DNA of 64,000 nucleotides from GWE2-42-39 sp963662895 (GTDB lineage: Bacteria; Bacteroidota; Bacteroidia; Bacteroidales; Prolixibacteraceae). The notes under the pieces are model-generated. The model saw only the letters and a list, made by a program, of their open reading frames with translations. It made no database searches and had not been told where the DNA came from. Position 1 is the first letter of the stretch. Each line of letters starts with the position of its first letter. The stretch spans positions 2,852,001-2,916,000 of the forward strand of contig OY759982.1 of NCBI GenBank assembly GCA_963662895.1, read 5' to 3'. A program made the position numbers and the translations under genes. Of the stretch, positions 35,433 to 44,851 are shown piece after piece.

Positions 35433-36365
35433 TTAGTTATTAATTAATTTTCTACACCCTTCGCAACAATTATAACCAGTTTGAAGGGTAATATGTTTAA
35501 TCCCGAATTTTTCATGCAATAAGTTTTCTACTTTTTCCCTGACTGACATCATTTCTACCATATCGATATTGCTTTTCAGATTCAGATGTGCTTCCAGGTG
35601 TATCTGGGAATCATCCAGTTTCCAGACATGCACATGATGGATATTATCAACTTCGTCCATTTGTTCAACCTGTGTTTTTATTTCTTCAAGATCAATGCTG
35701 TCGGGAACTGATTGCATCAGAATGTCAACGGTCTCTTTTACAATACCCCAGGTATGCCAGATGATATAAATTCCCACCCAAACTGTGATCAGCGGGTCGA
35801 GCCAGTAGGAATCAAAAAGCCAGATAGCCACCCCGCCTGCAATGACGGCAACAGAAGAAAGGGTATCTCCCAACAGGTGCATATAGGCCGCTCTTACATT
35901 CAGGTTGTGGGTTTTATCTTTATTCAATAACACTACAGAAATAAGATTTGCCAGCAATCCGAACACAGCTACGACAAACATCAACCTGCCTTTTATTGGT
36001 TCAGGATGGATAAACCGTTGATATGCCTCGTAAAACAGAAAAATACAAATGGCAATAAGAACAACAGCATTAAAAAGCGCTGCCAGTATCTCTACCCGTT
36101 TATATCCGAATGTTTTTCGTGTATCGGGTTTTCGCCCGCTTATTCTTCCTGCAACAAATGCAATAAATATTGCCGATGAATCGCCCAGGTTGTGCAGGGC
36201 ATCGGATAACAGGGACAAACTGTTGGAAATTATCCCACCAACCACCTGAACAATGGTTATAGACAAATTTAACAGGGTAACCCACAGGAGATTTTTCTCA
36301 TACAAATCGTGCCCGAGATGGTGGTGATGCTCGTGGGAATGATGATTATGTGGTGATTTCTTCAT
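35433..36365 (-). CDS. Cation diffusion facilitator family metal exporter
   Basis: The 310-residue protein has a His-rich cytosolic N-terminus (HNHHSHEHHHHLGHD), then six membrane spans. Transport-site residues are visible in LSLLSDALHNLGDSS (span 2; His-Asp type, as in zinc-selective CDFs) and YMHLLGDTLSSVAV (span 5). The C-terminal ferredoxin-like domain holds IHHVHVWKLDDSQIHLEAHL and ends in GYNCCEGC, a possible additional metal site. It exports Zn(II) or a similar ion by proton exchange. The HxxxD signature makes zinc or cobalt more likely than iron or manganese. Confidence 0.9.
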   Translation of the reverse strand: MKKSPHNHHSHEHHHHLGHDLYEKNLLWVTLLNLSITIVQVVGGIISNSLSLLSDALHNLGDSSAIFIAFVAGRISGRKPDTRKTFGYKRVEILAALFNAVVLIAICIFLFYEAYQRFIHPEPIKGRLMFVVAVFGLLANLISVVLLNKDKTHNLNVRAAYMHLLGDTLSSVAVIAGGVAIWLFDSYWLDPLITVWVGIYIIWHTWGIVKETVDILMQSVPDSIDLEEIKTQVEQMDEVDNIHHVHVWKLDDSQIHLEAHLNLKSNIDMVEMMSVREKVENLLHEKFGIKHITLQTGYNCCEGCRKLINN

Positions 36366-36586
36366 TACTACTATTTATATTTGGTCTAAATATACATAAC
36401 ATTCATCAACAATTATCCCCAAAACCCAACCGTTTAACATTCTTTTAACGAAGGACACGTTCCGTTTTTACCAGTAACCTTAAAAGTACGCTGTCATGCA
36501 TTATCTTAATGCAATGGAACGATATTCTGTAAATTAAATCCATTTTTTTCATCATTTCTCCCTCCCAATTTTTTCATAAAACCAAA

Positions 36587-37804
36587 TTAGAAATTAAACT
36601 TAGCCTTCACCCAATATTCCGAGTTGTCTTTGTAATACGAAAACATTCCTTCGTCGCCCCGGAACCAGTCGTAGCCGGCCATTACGTGAATTTGGTCGGT
36701 TAACGAATAATCGGCAGAAAAACGTGTAAATGAAGCCTTATTAATAATATCAATATAGGCATAGGCCGACAGATTTAACATACTGTGCAACAATTTCTTC
36801 GAGACATTTAATGTGGTGTAGGCAATATTTTTATCGCCGGTCATTGTTTTGTCATAATTGTTGATGAATTTATGGTAATACTGTGCCATAAGCGTCCAGT
36901 CGTTTCCGGCGTACCAATCAATTCCCAACAGAAAATATGTGGCATCCTTTTTTATCATTTCATTATTCGTGACTTCCTGAAGTTCGTTGAAGTATTCAGC
37001 TATTTCTCCCCTTAAAACAAATTTACCGATGGGTTTGGAAAAATCCATTCCCAGCATTTCAAGGCGCCCGTAATGTGCAGAGAGCAACAGACTATCCGTA
37101 TTTTGCGGGTATCTGTAACTAAAAACAGGCATTTTGTTCCATGTATGCAATGCCGATACAGAAAAATCGATTCCGCTCAGATAAAATGAGAACCTCCCGC
37201 CAAATTCACTGTTCTTTATTGTTTTTCCGGGAGTGTTGTCCATATCGGCCAGGAACGGCATTTCAAAAGATTGAGTAACTGACCATGGGTTTCCTTCTTC
37301 AACAGGTAAGACAAAAAACCCGGGAACAGGAACGAAGATCAACCCGAAGTTATAGCCCGGTTTAATATATTTCAGGCGAAAGGCATTTACCGGAATACGT
37401 ATATCATCATAATCACGGGCCAGAAATTCGCTGTAATCCATAGGTGAAATAATATCGGTAATACGCAGGCCATCGGCAACACCCCAGATAACAATTTGTT
37501 TCCCGACTTTAACGTCCCAATTATTACTGGTGTATTGAAAAAATGCTTCGCGTAGCTCAAGTTTCGTTTGACTTTCATCCAAACTATTGTAAACCGAATT
37601 AAGCGAAGCAAACATATACGATTGCCCCATCGTTGCACTCAATTCGGTACGCAAACGGCTGCGCGAACTCATAAAATCGTTGGGGCTTTGGCTTCGCACA
37701 GCGTGATAGGTGTCGGCAAAACCGCTGAATTTAAAATTAAGTTCGTCTTGCGCAAAAACGACGGTTGAAAGCAGGAAAAATATGATTGTATATATTGTTT
37801 TCAT
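36587..37804 (-). CDS. Outer-membrane barrel protein (DUF1302-like) of the second exporter locus
   Basis: The 405-residue protein has a signal peptide (about 1-18, TVVFAQ) and the motif VGKQIVIWGVADGLRITD, shared with the protein at 17853. The last residues VKAKFNF give a terminal Phe for barrel insertion. It is the last gene of the locus LolA-like / RND / methyltransferase / RND read on the minus strand, separated from the LolA-like gene by 175 bp that include a hexanucleotide repeat. Inferred role: outer-membrane pore or acceptor for the exported compound. Confidence 0.75.
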   Translation of the reverse strand: MKTIYTIIFFLLSTVVFAQDELNFKFSGFADTYHAVRSQSPNDFMSSRSRLRTELSATMGQSYMFASLNSVYNSLDESQTKLELREAFFQYTSNNWDVKVGKQIVIWGVADGLRITDIISPMDYSEFLARDYDDIRIPVNAFRLKYIKPGYNFGLIFVPVPGFFVLPVEEGNPWSVTQSFEMPFLADMDNTPGKTIKNSEFGGRFSFYLSGIDFSVSALHTWNKMPVFSYRYPQNTDSLLLSAHYGRLEMLGMDFSKPIGKFVLRGEIAEYFNELQEVTNNEMIKKDATYFLLGIDWYAGNDWTLMAQYYHKFINNYDKTMTGDKNIAYTTLNVSKKLLHSMLNLSAYAYIDIINKASFTRFSADYSLTDQIHVMAGYDWFRGDEGMFSYYKDNSEYWVKAKFNF

Positions 37805-37821
37805 ACAGTTAAACTTTTAGG

Positions 37822-37851
37822 AGCAGTAGCAGTAGCAGTAGCAGTAGCAGT
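37822..37851. repeat. Hexanucleotide microsatellite (AGCAGT)x5
   Basis: Five uninterrupted AGCAGT units lie just upstream (18 bp) of the ATG of the outer-membrane gene at 37804 on the minus strand. The spacing between promoter and start could vary with unit number. Confidence 0.9.
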
Positions 37852-37979
37852 TGGTAGCTGCAAAAAATAAGTACCAATTATTGGAAAAATGCTGAATTCC
37901 ATGGCCTCAAATCCAGAAAAGTTCTTACCAAAAAACTCATAAAATCCATACTGTCACTGCTTACTGCCACTCTATATCC

Positions 37980-38774
37980 CTATATCCCCCCTTTCTCCAA
38001 CTTAGCCACGGTAAAAACATTTGCGTCAACAGGAATATTATACTTTGAATTTTCGATAAGAATAATGGTTTGATGATTGGTCTGCACATTGGTCATATGC
38101 ATCTTTTTTGCCAACCAAAACCCATCTACCTTTGTAATATCAGACATCTCCAGTTCGCGGTGCAATTTTCCGAGTTTGTCGTAGTATTCTACTTTCATGG
38201 CAATGAGGCAATCCTGGCGTATCCAGGATATTTTTTTCGAGTAAATGTCACGGCTGTCTTTTGAAGTCGATTCCAGCACCCAGCATTTGTGCCCGTCAAC
38301 GGTTTCCTCACGCAGGAGCTTATGGTCGTCCTCGTCAACATTACGTTTCCCCATGTCGTCATAAGTAAAATCAGTTCCCATAAAATAATCTTTCTTAGCC
38401 GACGAACCGCTGATCCGGCGTGTTTTTTTCATGGCTGGCAAGTAGAGCCATTTGTCATCATCCTTGCCAATTTCGTCATAATCCCAAGTGAGGAACCCCG
38501 TGCCTTTTACATCACCAGGGTATTGAAAAAACATCAGGGTTTTACGGTCCTTTTTATTATTTCCGACATCCATCGAATAGGAAATGACTTTACGTTCACG
38601 CATGCTTCCCCGTTTGTTAATGAGCTTCATGGTCATCTCCGAAGAACGGGTATCGCCGTCGGGACGGTCTTTTACTTTTTGTGCGATTTCACGCCCTGTA
38701 AATGTTTGGGCATTAATATTTATTGCTGCCATAATCAGGCAAACAATTAACGTGTTAACTTTTAGTATTTTCAT
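37980..38774 (-). CDS. LolA-like outer-membrane lipoprotein-sorting protein
   Basis: The 264-residue protein has a signal peptide (about 1-22, ININAQ) and the LolA-like domain motifs VKGTGFLTWDYDEIGKDDD, WLYLPAMKKTRRI, FMGTDFTYDDMG and KISWIRQDCLIA. It is the same length as the paralogue at 14627 and clearly homologous. Its start overlaps the end of the RND gene by 20 bp, suggesting coupled translation. It presumably carries a hydrophobic cargo between the RND pump and the outer membrane. Confidence 0.87.
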   Translation of the reverse strand: MKILKVNTLIVCLIMAAININAQTFTGREIAQKVKDRPDGDTRSSEMTMKLINKRGSMRERKVISYSMDVGNNKKDRKTLMFFQYPGDVKGTGFLTWDYDEIGKDDDKWLYLPAMKKTRRISGSSAKKDYFMGTDFTYDDMGKRNVDEDDHKLLREETVDGHKCWVLESTSKDSRDIYSKKISWIRQDCLIAMKVEYYDKLGKLHRELEMSDITKVDGFWLAKKMHMTNVQTNHQTIILIENSKYNIPVDANVFTVAKLEKGGI

Positions 38775-41130
38775 TTTTTATATTTCTATTTAATTTTTCT
38801 TTTCCAAAAATTTTAAACCATATGAACAATGCCGGGGTAATAAACAAGTCGGCCAATAATGCAGCCAGCATCCCTATTACAGCTAATAATCCAAGATTAA
38901 AATAGGCTAACGCATCGGAGGTAGTATATACCACAAAATTGGCAGATATAATCAAGGTTGATAACACCAAAGCTACCCCAACGATACGGAATGAGCAAAG
39001 AATGGATTGTTTGTAATTGCCCGAACGGGTAAATTCAAGGTGCCCGTGATTAATAAAATGAATGGTATCGTCAACGGCCAGTCCGAGTATCATAGGAATA
39101 ATCGTCGCAGTCATCATATCAAGAGGAATATTCAACCATCCCATTACGCCACCGACAGCCAGTGCCGGGGCGATATTTGGAATCAAACCTATTAAACCGA
39201 TACGGAAACTACCGAAGACAATCATTAACAACACGGCGATGATGATTAAAGCAAACCCGAATGATTGTATTTGGCCTCTTACCACGTATTGCATCATTAC
39301 CGTGAATTGAGGAAGGTTACCTACGGCTGTAACTTTTGCGTCAGGAAATATTGCAGATGCCTTTTCCTGTATGTCGGTTAATTCACGTTCTGCTTCGCCC
39401 GAATTATAGGTTTTTAGTTCAATCATAATCCGCAGGCGTTTATAATCGTAATCCATCCAGTATTCCGATTCTGTCCCCCCTGCATTTTCATACAACAGTA
39501 ACAATTGGGCAATTTGATTTTCATCGTCAGGAATGGAATAATAAGCCGCATTGTTTTCGTTCAGGGTTTGGTTTAAATCCTTAACAATATCCAGAATTGA
39601 CGTTGTACGCTTGGTCAGTTCATATCCTTCGGCACAGTTAGCTACTTTTTCGAGTTTCCTGAGGTTTTCGGGTTTCTTGGCATCCCCGTTTTCGGGAAGA
39701 TCTATCATCAAATCGTATGAATAAATCGAACCCAGTTCCGAATCGCAAACATCCAGCAGGTTTTTCACATAAGGAATTTTCCGCCCCATTGTTTTCTCAA
39801 TGTCAAAAGCGGTTTCAACTTTAAATATACCAATAACAAGCAAAACGGTTAGAACAATGGAAATAACAATAATCCCTTTTGAACGGGAAAGGACAAATTC
39901 CCCCAATTTTTCCATTTGGCGGTCGAGCCAATGTCTTCTTTTCTCTTCTTTTACAGAATCTATTTTATCTTTTCCGAAACTCAACAGCGAAGGCATCAAC
40001 AAAATAACAATCAGGAATGTAAGTAAGACACACGATGCTGTGGCAATACCCACAAAACGTAGTGGTTTCATAGGAATTACCAAAAATGTCAACAAGGCTG
40101 TCATCGTGGTAAGGGCTGAAAATAATACGGGCCATCCCATTTCTTTTAAGGCCTCGGTAACCGCCTTTTTCCTCTTCCCGTGAAAGGTAATTTGTTTTCT
40201 AAAGAATGAAAAAATATGAATGTTATAGGCGATGGCTATAGCAAACGACAAGAGAATCGGCAAGGACATCATACCGCTGTCGATAGGATAACCGATATGT
40301 CCTAATGTGCCATAGATAATAACAATAGAACTTATTGAAGTAATTAGCGGAACAATTACGCCCCGGAACGATTTTGTGGCAAAAATGAGAACAATAATGG
40401 CAAGGATAAAAGCCAGGCCCATTACCCGTCCGGTTTCTCCCGCAAAATATTGTTGTTTTTTACAGGCAATATAAGGCATTCCTGTGGCACGTGGAGAAAT
40501 AGCTTTGTATTTTTCCTTGGTTATAATCCTTTCCGTTTCTTCACCTGTTGTATAATCAGGCCCCTTTGTACTTGTTTTTTGCCATACCGAATCTTCGGGG
40601 AAAGTACGCAGTTTCAGGATTATCCAGGTCAAACGCCCGTCTTTTGACACCAATTTCTCGGCAACATTCGGCTTGCTGTATGCTTTTGCACGAATGGAAT
40701 CGAGAGATGCTTTATCCGAAGGGATTTCCTCGGGCACAATCTGTTCAATCTGCATTCCGTATTCGGTGCCCACCATAAATTCGATGTCGGTAAGCGAAGT
40801 AATTTTTTCGGCATACGACAAACTGTCCATCAGTTCATTGGAAAGTTCCCGAATAAGTTCGAGCGACTGTTTACTGAATGTGTTATCACACTCGGTAAGC
40901 ACGGCCACAAAATTATCATTCCCGAATATTTCCTTAAACTCGTCGGTTTTGACCAGCATGGGGTCGTCTTCGAGGAAATACCCGTCCCACGACGATTCCA
41001 TTACCAGTTTCGGCAATCCTGTAAACGAAAAACCGACCACTGCAATAAATGCTACCATTACAAGCCACCGGTATTTTATAATTCCCGAAGCGCGTCTCTC
41101 AAACCAGTTGTTAATTTTCTGTATACTCAT
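38755..41130 (-). CDS. RND superfamily transporter (MMPL/HAE3 type), second paralogue
   Basis: The 791-residue protein has the two-fold RND repeat with periplasmic loops at about 35-240 and 440-620. The second-half relay motif is intact (GLAVDDTIHFINHG), but the first-half equivalent reads AIAYNIHIFS, so the usual Asp is Ala. It overlaps the methyltransferase gene by 4 bp (ATGA) and the LolA-like gene by 20 bp. It is inner-membrane; the substrate is unknown. Compared with the transporter at 42118 the length and layout agree, so the two may form a heteromer. Confidence 0.88.
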   Translation of the reverse strand: MSIQKINNWFERRASGIIKYRWLVMVAFIAVVGFSFTGLPKLVMESSWDGYFLEDDPMLVKTDEFKEIFGNDNFVAVLTECDNTFSKQSLELIRELSNELMDSLSYAEKITSLTDIEFMVGTEYGMQIEQIVPEEIPSDKASLDSIRAKAYSKPNVAEKLVSKDGRLTWIILKLRTFPEDSVWQKTSTKGPDYTTGEETERIITKEKYKAISPRATGMPYIACKKQQYFAGETGRVMGLAFILAIIVLIFATKSFRGVIVPLITSISSIVIIYGTLGHIGYPIDSGMMSLPILLSFAIAIAYNIHIFSFFRKQITFHGKRKKAVTEALKEMGWPVLFSALTTMTALLTFLVIPMKPLRFVGIATASCVLLTFLIVILLMPSLLSFGKDKIDSVKEEKRRHWLDRQMEKLGEFVLSRSKGIIVISIVLTVLLVIGIFKVETAFDIEKTMGRKIPYVKNLLDVCDSELGSIYSYDLMIDLPENGDAKKPENLRKLEKVANCAEGYELTKRTTSILDIVKDLNQTLNENNAAYYSIPDDENQIAQLLLLYENAGGTESEYWMDYDYKRLRIMIELKTYNSGEAERELTDIQEKASAIFPDAKVTAVGNLPQFTVMMQYVVRGQIQSFGFALIIIAVLLMIVFGSFRIGLIGLIPNIAPALAVGGVMGWLNIPLDMMTATIIPMILGLAVDDTIHFINHGHLEFTRSGNYKQSILCSFRIVGVALVLSTLIISANFVVYTTSDALAYFNLGLLAVIGMLAALLADLFITPALFIWFKIFGKEKLNRNIKNENTKS

Positions 41131-42152
41131 GATTTTAATTTTGCTGATAACAAGAGTGTCGGGTAGGCATAACTTCCCTCGGGTTGTTGGATGCGAAAGT
41201 CTCCAAAACCGGCTTCCGTAAGTGCTGCTTTCAATGTAGATTCCGGTAGCTGGTGCGTGGGATACCCCAAAGCACGCGTTTGCAGTTCGACTAACGAAAG
41301 AGTTAATAAATTTTCTTTATCAAAAGTTTTATCGCAGATGTGGTTTGATACAAATATTCCGCCCGGTTTCATCGCCCGGTTCACTTTCCGTAAAAAATCG
41401 CCAAGCGTACCGTTTGCAGCATATTCATACAAAAAATGGGAGATAAAAAAAAAGTCGTAGCCTTTGCCAAACGATTCATCCTTTTTCATGTCGAAATCGT
41501 GGTAAGCAACCCTGTTAAAACCTTTTTCGTTTTGTTTTACTTCTTTCGCGATTTGACAAACTGCAGGCAAATCATAAACATGTGCAGTCAGATTGGGATT
41601 TTCCTGTAAAAAAGCATACGAAAAATACCCGATGTTTCCTGCCAAATCGCACATGTTGGTACAGGAATGAAATCCGGGAATGCTTTTTACAAAAGAGACC
41701 ACGCTTTGCAAACCGCCGGCTTTCATCCCCTGTTCCATGTTTAAAGCAGCTTCTTTAGAACTCCACATTTTACCATCAAATTCAGACATCTGGCCTTTCA
41801 GCGCCTGAGGTAAAAAATCGAATGGGCCGGTGCTCCCGACAAATCGTTTTACTTCGTGTAATTGGTTTGCTTCCGACGTCTGGACAAGATATTCTTCTGA
41901 TAATCCGGTCAGGCTGTATCTGTCATCTTCTTTAGCAACCAGCCCAATCTCAGTTAACACTTTCAAAAGGGCTCCGGTAACGTCCTTTTGAGTATTGAGT
42001 TTTTCAACGATGTTATTTAATGTAAGGTCGCTACCCGAAAGAATTTCAAATAATTTGATGTCAATTGCCGCATTGATTACTTTGGGCAAATAACTAATGT
42101 ATAAAAGATTATTTATTTTACTGTACTGTGTTTGCAATGTTGGAATGTTCAT
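41127..42152 (-). CDS. SAM-dependent methyltransferase of the O-methyltransferase/dimerisation type
   Basis: The 341-residue protein has an N-terminal winged-helix dimerisation region (about 1-100: LFEILSGSDLTLNNIVEKL) and a class I SAM fold with CDLAGNIGYFSYAFLQENP, VYDLPAV and AMKPGGIFVSNHI. It is like the acetylserotonin/plant O-methyltransferase and CrtF group. It sits between two RND transporter genes and overlaps both (4 bp and 35 bp), so its product is very likely made together with them. The substrate may be the exported compound or its precursor. The catalytic His of the O-methyltransferase group is not clearly placed. Confidence 0.85.
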   Translation of the reverse strand: MNIPTLQTQYSKINNLLYISYLPKVINAAIDIKLFEILSGSDLTLNNIVEKLNTQKDVTGALLKVLTEIGLVAKEDDRYSLTGLSEEYLVQTSEANQLHEVKRFVGSTGPFDFLPQALKGQMSEFDGKMWSSKEAALNMEQGMKAGGLQSVVSFVKSIPGFHSCTNMCDLAGNIGYFSYAFLQENPNLTAHVYDLPAVCQIAKEVKQNEKGFNRVAYHDFDMKKDESFGKGYDFFFISHFLYEYAANGTLGDFLRKVNRAMKPGGIFVSNHICDKTFDKENLLTLSLVELQTRALGYPTHQLPESTLKAALTEAGFGDFRIQQPEGSYAYPTLLLSAKLKS

Positions 42153-44529
42153 GTTTTTGTATTTTTTTGTTCGTTATTCCGAATGGTTTTGTTATACTAA
42201 TTAAAGCGGGCGTAATCAGGTAATCTGTCAGCAGGGCGACAACTAATCCCATAGATGCCAGGTAGCCTATCCTGACCAAGTTGGCAACCGGCGAGAACAT
42301 ATACATAGCAAATGTAACAGAAAGGATTATTGTTGTCATTGCCAGTGTTTTTCCTACAGTCCGGAATGATGAGACAATAGCATGATGGTAGTTCCCGCAT
42401 TTCTCAAATTCATATTTTATATGGTTGATAAAATGAATGGTATCATCAACAGCAATACCGAGCAGCATGGGCATGATGGTCATGGTCATCATATCAAGCG
42501 GGGAATTAAAATACCCCATGTAGCCACCGATAAATATGAGCGGCATAAAGTTAGGAATCATCCCGATAAGGCCTGTTTTCAGGCTACCGAAAACAAGAAT
42601 TAACAGAACTCCTATAATGACGAATGCCCAGATAACCGATTTTAATTCACCTGTTACAATTTTTTTGTTCAACTCGGCGAACTGAACGGCACTACCGACA
42701 ATACTAACTTTAGCCCCATCGAAATTTTCCCTGCCTATTTGTTTAATGGTTTCCAGTTCCCTGACAATTTCGTTGGCATCGAACTTCATTACCTGTACCT
42801 GGGCCCGCAATATGGAATAGTCTTCGTCGATCCATCTGAAGGTTTTAGTACCGCCCGACATTTCGTACAACAGCAGTACCTGGGCAATAAGGTCCCGGTT
42901 ACCAGGTATGGTGTGATATGCAACGCTGTCGCTGTGCAGTGTGCGGTTCATCTCTTTTATAATATCCAATATCGAAAATACAGACGATGCATATTCGTTT
43001 TTTTTGGTAAGTTCGAAACCGCCTACAGTATCGAGCAGTGCATCAAAATTTCTGAGCACTTTTGGGTTTTTAATGGCATCGGATTCCTCAAAATCAATGG
43101 TGATGTTGTACGTCAGGTAGGAGCCGAGTTGCGAATTGACGATCTCGTAAACACGTTTAATATATGGGATTTTAAGCCCCATAAAACGGAAAGAATCCAT
43201 ATTAACGGTCATTTCCCGTATCCCGGGAGCCACAATCAATACACAGATGGCAGATATTACCAGTACTGCTTTCCTGTTTTTCAAGACAGCTTTTCCGAAT
43301 CGTTCCATCCACTGTTCAAACAAGGGGTTTTTGTTCTTATCCCCGGAAAATTCTTTTTTGTCGTTACCAAAACTCATCAATACCGGTATCAGGATCATGA
43401 CAAACAGGTAATCAGCAAACACAACAGCAGCACAGGTATACCCCACCCATTTGATGGTAAGGATGCCTGCAGTAATAAACGACAGAACGGAACCAATGGT
43501 GGTCATGGCCGTGAAAAAAATTGGCCAGCCTGTTTCTTCAACTGCTTTGACAACAGATTCTTTACGGTTACCGCTTCCCCTAAAAAACCGCTTAAAGGCA
43601 TTGACAAGGTGAATGGAATAACCAACCGAAAGTGCCATACCTAGCATAACAGGTAAAGTCATCATATTTGAATCGACAGCAATACCAAGCCAGCCCATTG
43701 CCCCGAAAACAAGCACAATGCCAATAACAGTGGTAAAAACAGGCACAAAAACTCCACGGAAAGAACGCAGGAATAATGCCAGCAGGATAATCATAACCAC
43801 AAAACCCGATAATATCCGTTTTATGGTCTCGGGGCCGAAAAAGTCCCGTTCTTCGGTTTCGGTATAGGGCATCCCCGCTGCCTTAAAAGTATATTTATCA
43901 CTTTCCCATTTGGGATCGGTCACCACCCGTATGGCGGCTTCTCCCACCAGGAACATCGGGTCTTTGGTGGTTTCTTTTTTCCACTCTTCTTCTTCGGGAT
44001 ATTCAAACAATGAAAGCGTAAGCCACGTTTCGGTACAATCTTGCGAAACCAGCTTATTAGCCAGGGCTTCGCGGGATAATACCAACTTACGGATTTCTTC
44101 TGTTTTCTGCGGATCGTCGGGAATCCCATCTTCAAACGGATTGATGACTTCGATTCCTTCGTCGGTACCCACTGATATTTCCAGTTCTACCAGCGAGGTA
44201 ACTTCATCGGCATACGGAACGCTGTCGAGCAGCTCTTCTCCAAGTTCCTTAATGGCTTTCAGAACTTCAGGATCGAACACATCTTTGGCTTCAACCAGGA
44301 TACCGACGTTGTCGTTGTTGCCAAATTGTTCTTCAAACTTTTCAGTGGCAATTTCAATGGCTTCGCTGTCGTCGAACCAGTCGTCGCGTGAATTTGCCCT
44401 TTCGACATACCGCAGGCCTGCAAATCCAAAGGCAGTAAGTAAAAGGGCTATAATAATCATTGGCCAGCGAAACCGGAGCTGAAATTCCCCCATTTTTTTA
44501 AAAAAGGTATTGATTTGGTGTATCTTCAT
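42118..44529 (-). CDS. RND superfamily transporter (MMPL/HAE3 type), third paralogue
   Basis: The protein has 803 residues from the ATG at 44529; the frame begins three codons earlier with TTG. There is one N-terminal span, then two large periplasmic loops and two sets of membrane spans. The second-half relay GIAVDDTIHFINH is kept, while the first-half site is SVGYSIHLVN, with Gly at the usual Asp. The first loop is very acidic (DDWFDDSEAIEIATEKFEEQ). It overlaps the methyltransferase by 35 bp. It is the first large gene of the minus-strand exporter locus. Confidence 0.88.
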   Translation of the reverse strand: MKIHQINTFFKKMGEFQLRFRWPMIIIALLLTAFGFAGLRYVERANSRDDWFDDSEAIEIATEKFEEQFGNNDNVGILVEAKDVFDPEVLKAIKELGEELLDSVPYADEVTSLVELEISVGTDEGIEVINPFEDGIPDDPQKTEEIRKLVLSREALANKLVSQDCTETWLTLSLFEYPEEEEWKKETTKDPMFLVGEAAIRVVTDPKWESDKYTFKAAGMPYTETEERDFFGPETIKRILSGFVVMIILLALFLRSFRGVFVPVFTTVIGIVLVFGAMGWLGIAVDSNMMTLPVMLGMALSVGYSIHLVNAFKRFFRGSGNRKESVVKAVEETGWPIFFTAMTTIGSVLSFITAGILTIKWVGYTCAAVVFADYLFVMILIPVLMSFGNDKKEFSGDKNKNPLFEQWMERFGKAVLKNRKAVLVISAICVLIVAPGIREMTVNMDSFRFMGLKIPYIKRVYEIVNSQLGSYLTYNITIDFEESDAIKNPKVLRNFDALLDTVGGFELTKKNEYASSVFSILDIIKEMNRTLHSDSVAYHTIPGNRDLIAQVLLLYEMSGGTKTFRWIDEDYSILRAQVQVMKFDANEIVRELETIKQIGRENFDGAKVSIVGSAVQFAELNKKIVTGELKSVIWAFVIIGVLLILVFGSLKTGLIGMIPNFMPLIFIGGYMGYFNSPLDMMTMTIMPMLLGIAVDDTIHFINHIKYEFEKCGNYHHAIVSSFRTVGKTLAMTTIILSVTFAMYMFSPVANLVRIGYLASMGLVVALLTDYLITPALISITKPFGITNKKIQKHEHSNIANTVQ

Positions 44530-44606
44530 GTTTTTCAATTGATGTTTTTTTTACAAATACTTGTTTTATTGAACACGATCAATACAGTATCGGTTGTATG
44601 GCTTTT

Positions 44607-44837
44607 TTAGCATTCATTCCTGCTTATAAACACGCGGTATTCATTTTTCGACACGATGAAAGTCCTGAAATAGAAATTGTGTTCCATCAAATACGAATAG
44701 CAATCCTTGGGTTCGCTGTCGTTAATCAGCCACATCGAACTTTTTTCTCCTATTTGTCCCGAACGTTGTTTTAGTTCAGACAAGGCCTGTTGCGGCGTAT
44801 GTCCTCTTATATCTAAAACATTAAGTGTTAGTACCAT
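44607..44837 (-). CDS. Small DUF2249/TusA-like protein
   Basis: The 76-residue protein starts VLTLNVLDIRGHTPQQALSE, matching the beta-alpha-beta start of DUF2249 (LDxRG..P), which is related to the TusA fold. There is no Cys at the TusA catalytic position (CPxP is replaced by HTP). It lies 14 bp after fumC and about 77 bp before the RND gene, both on the minus strand, so it may be in one transcript with either. The function is unknown. Confidence 0.6.
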   Translation of the reverse strand: MVLTLNVLDIRGHTPQQALSELKQRSGQIGEKSSMWLINDSEPKDCYSYLMEHNFYFRTFIVSKNEYRVFISRNEC

Positions 44838-44851
44838 AATTACTGTTTTTT

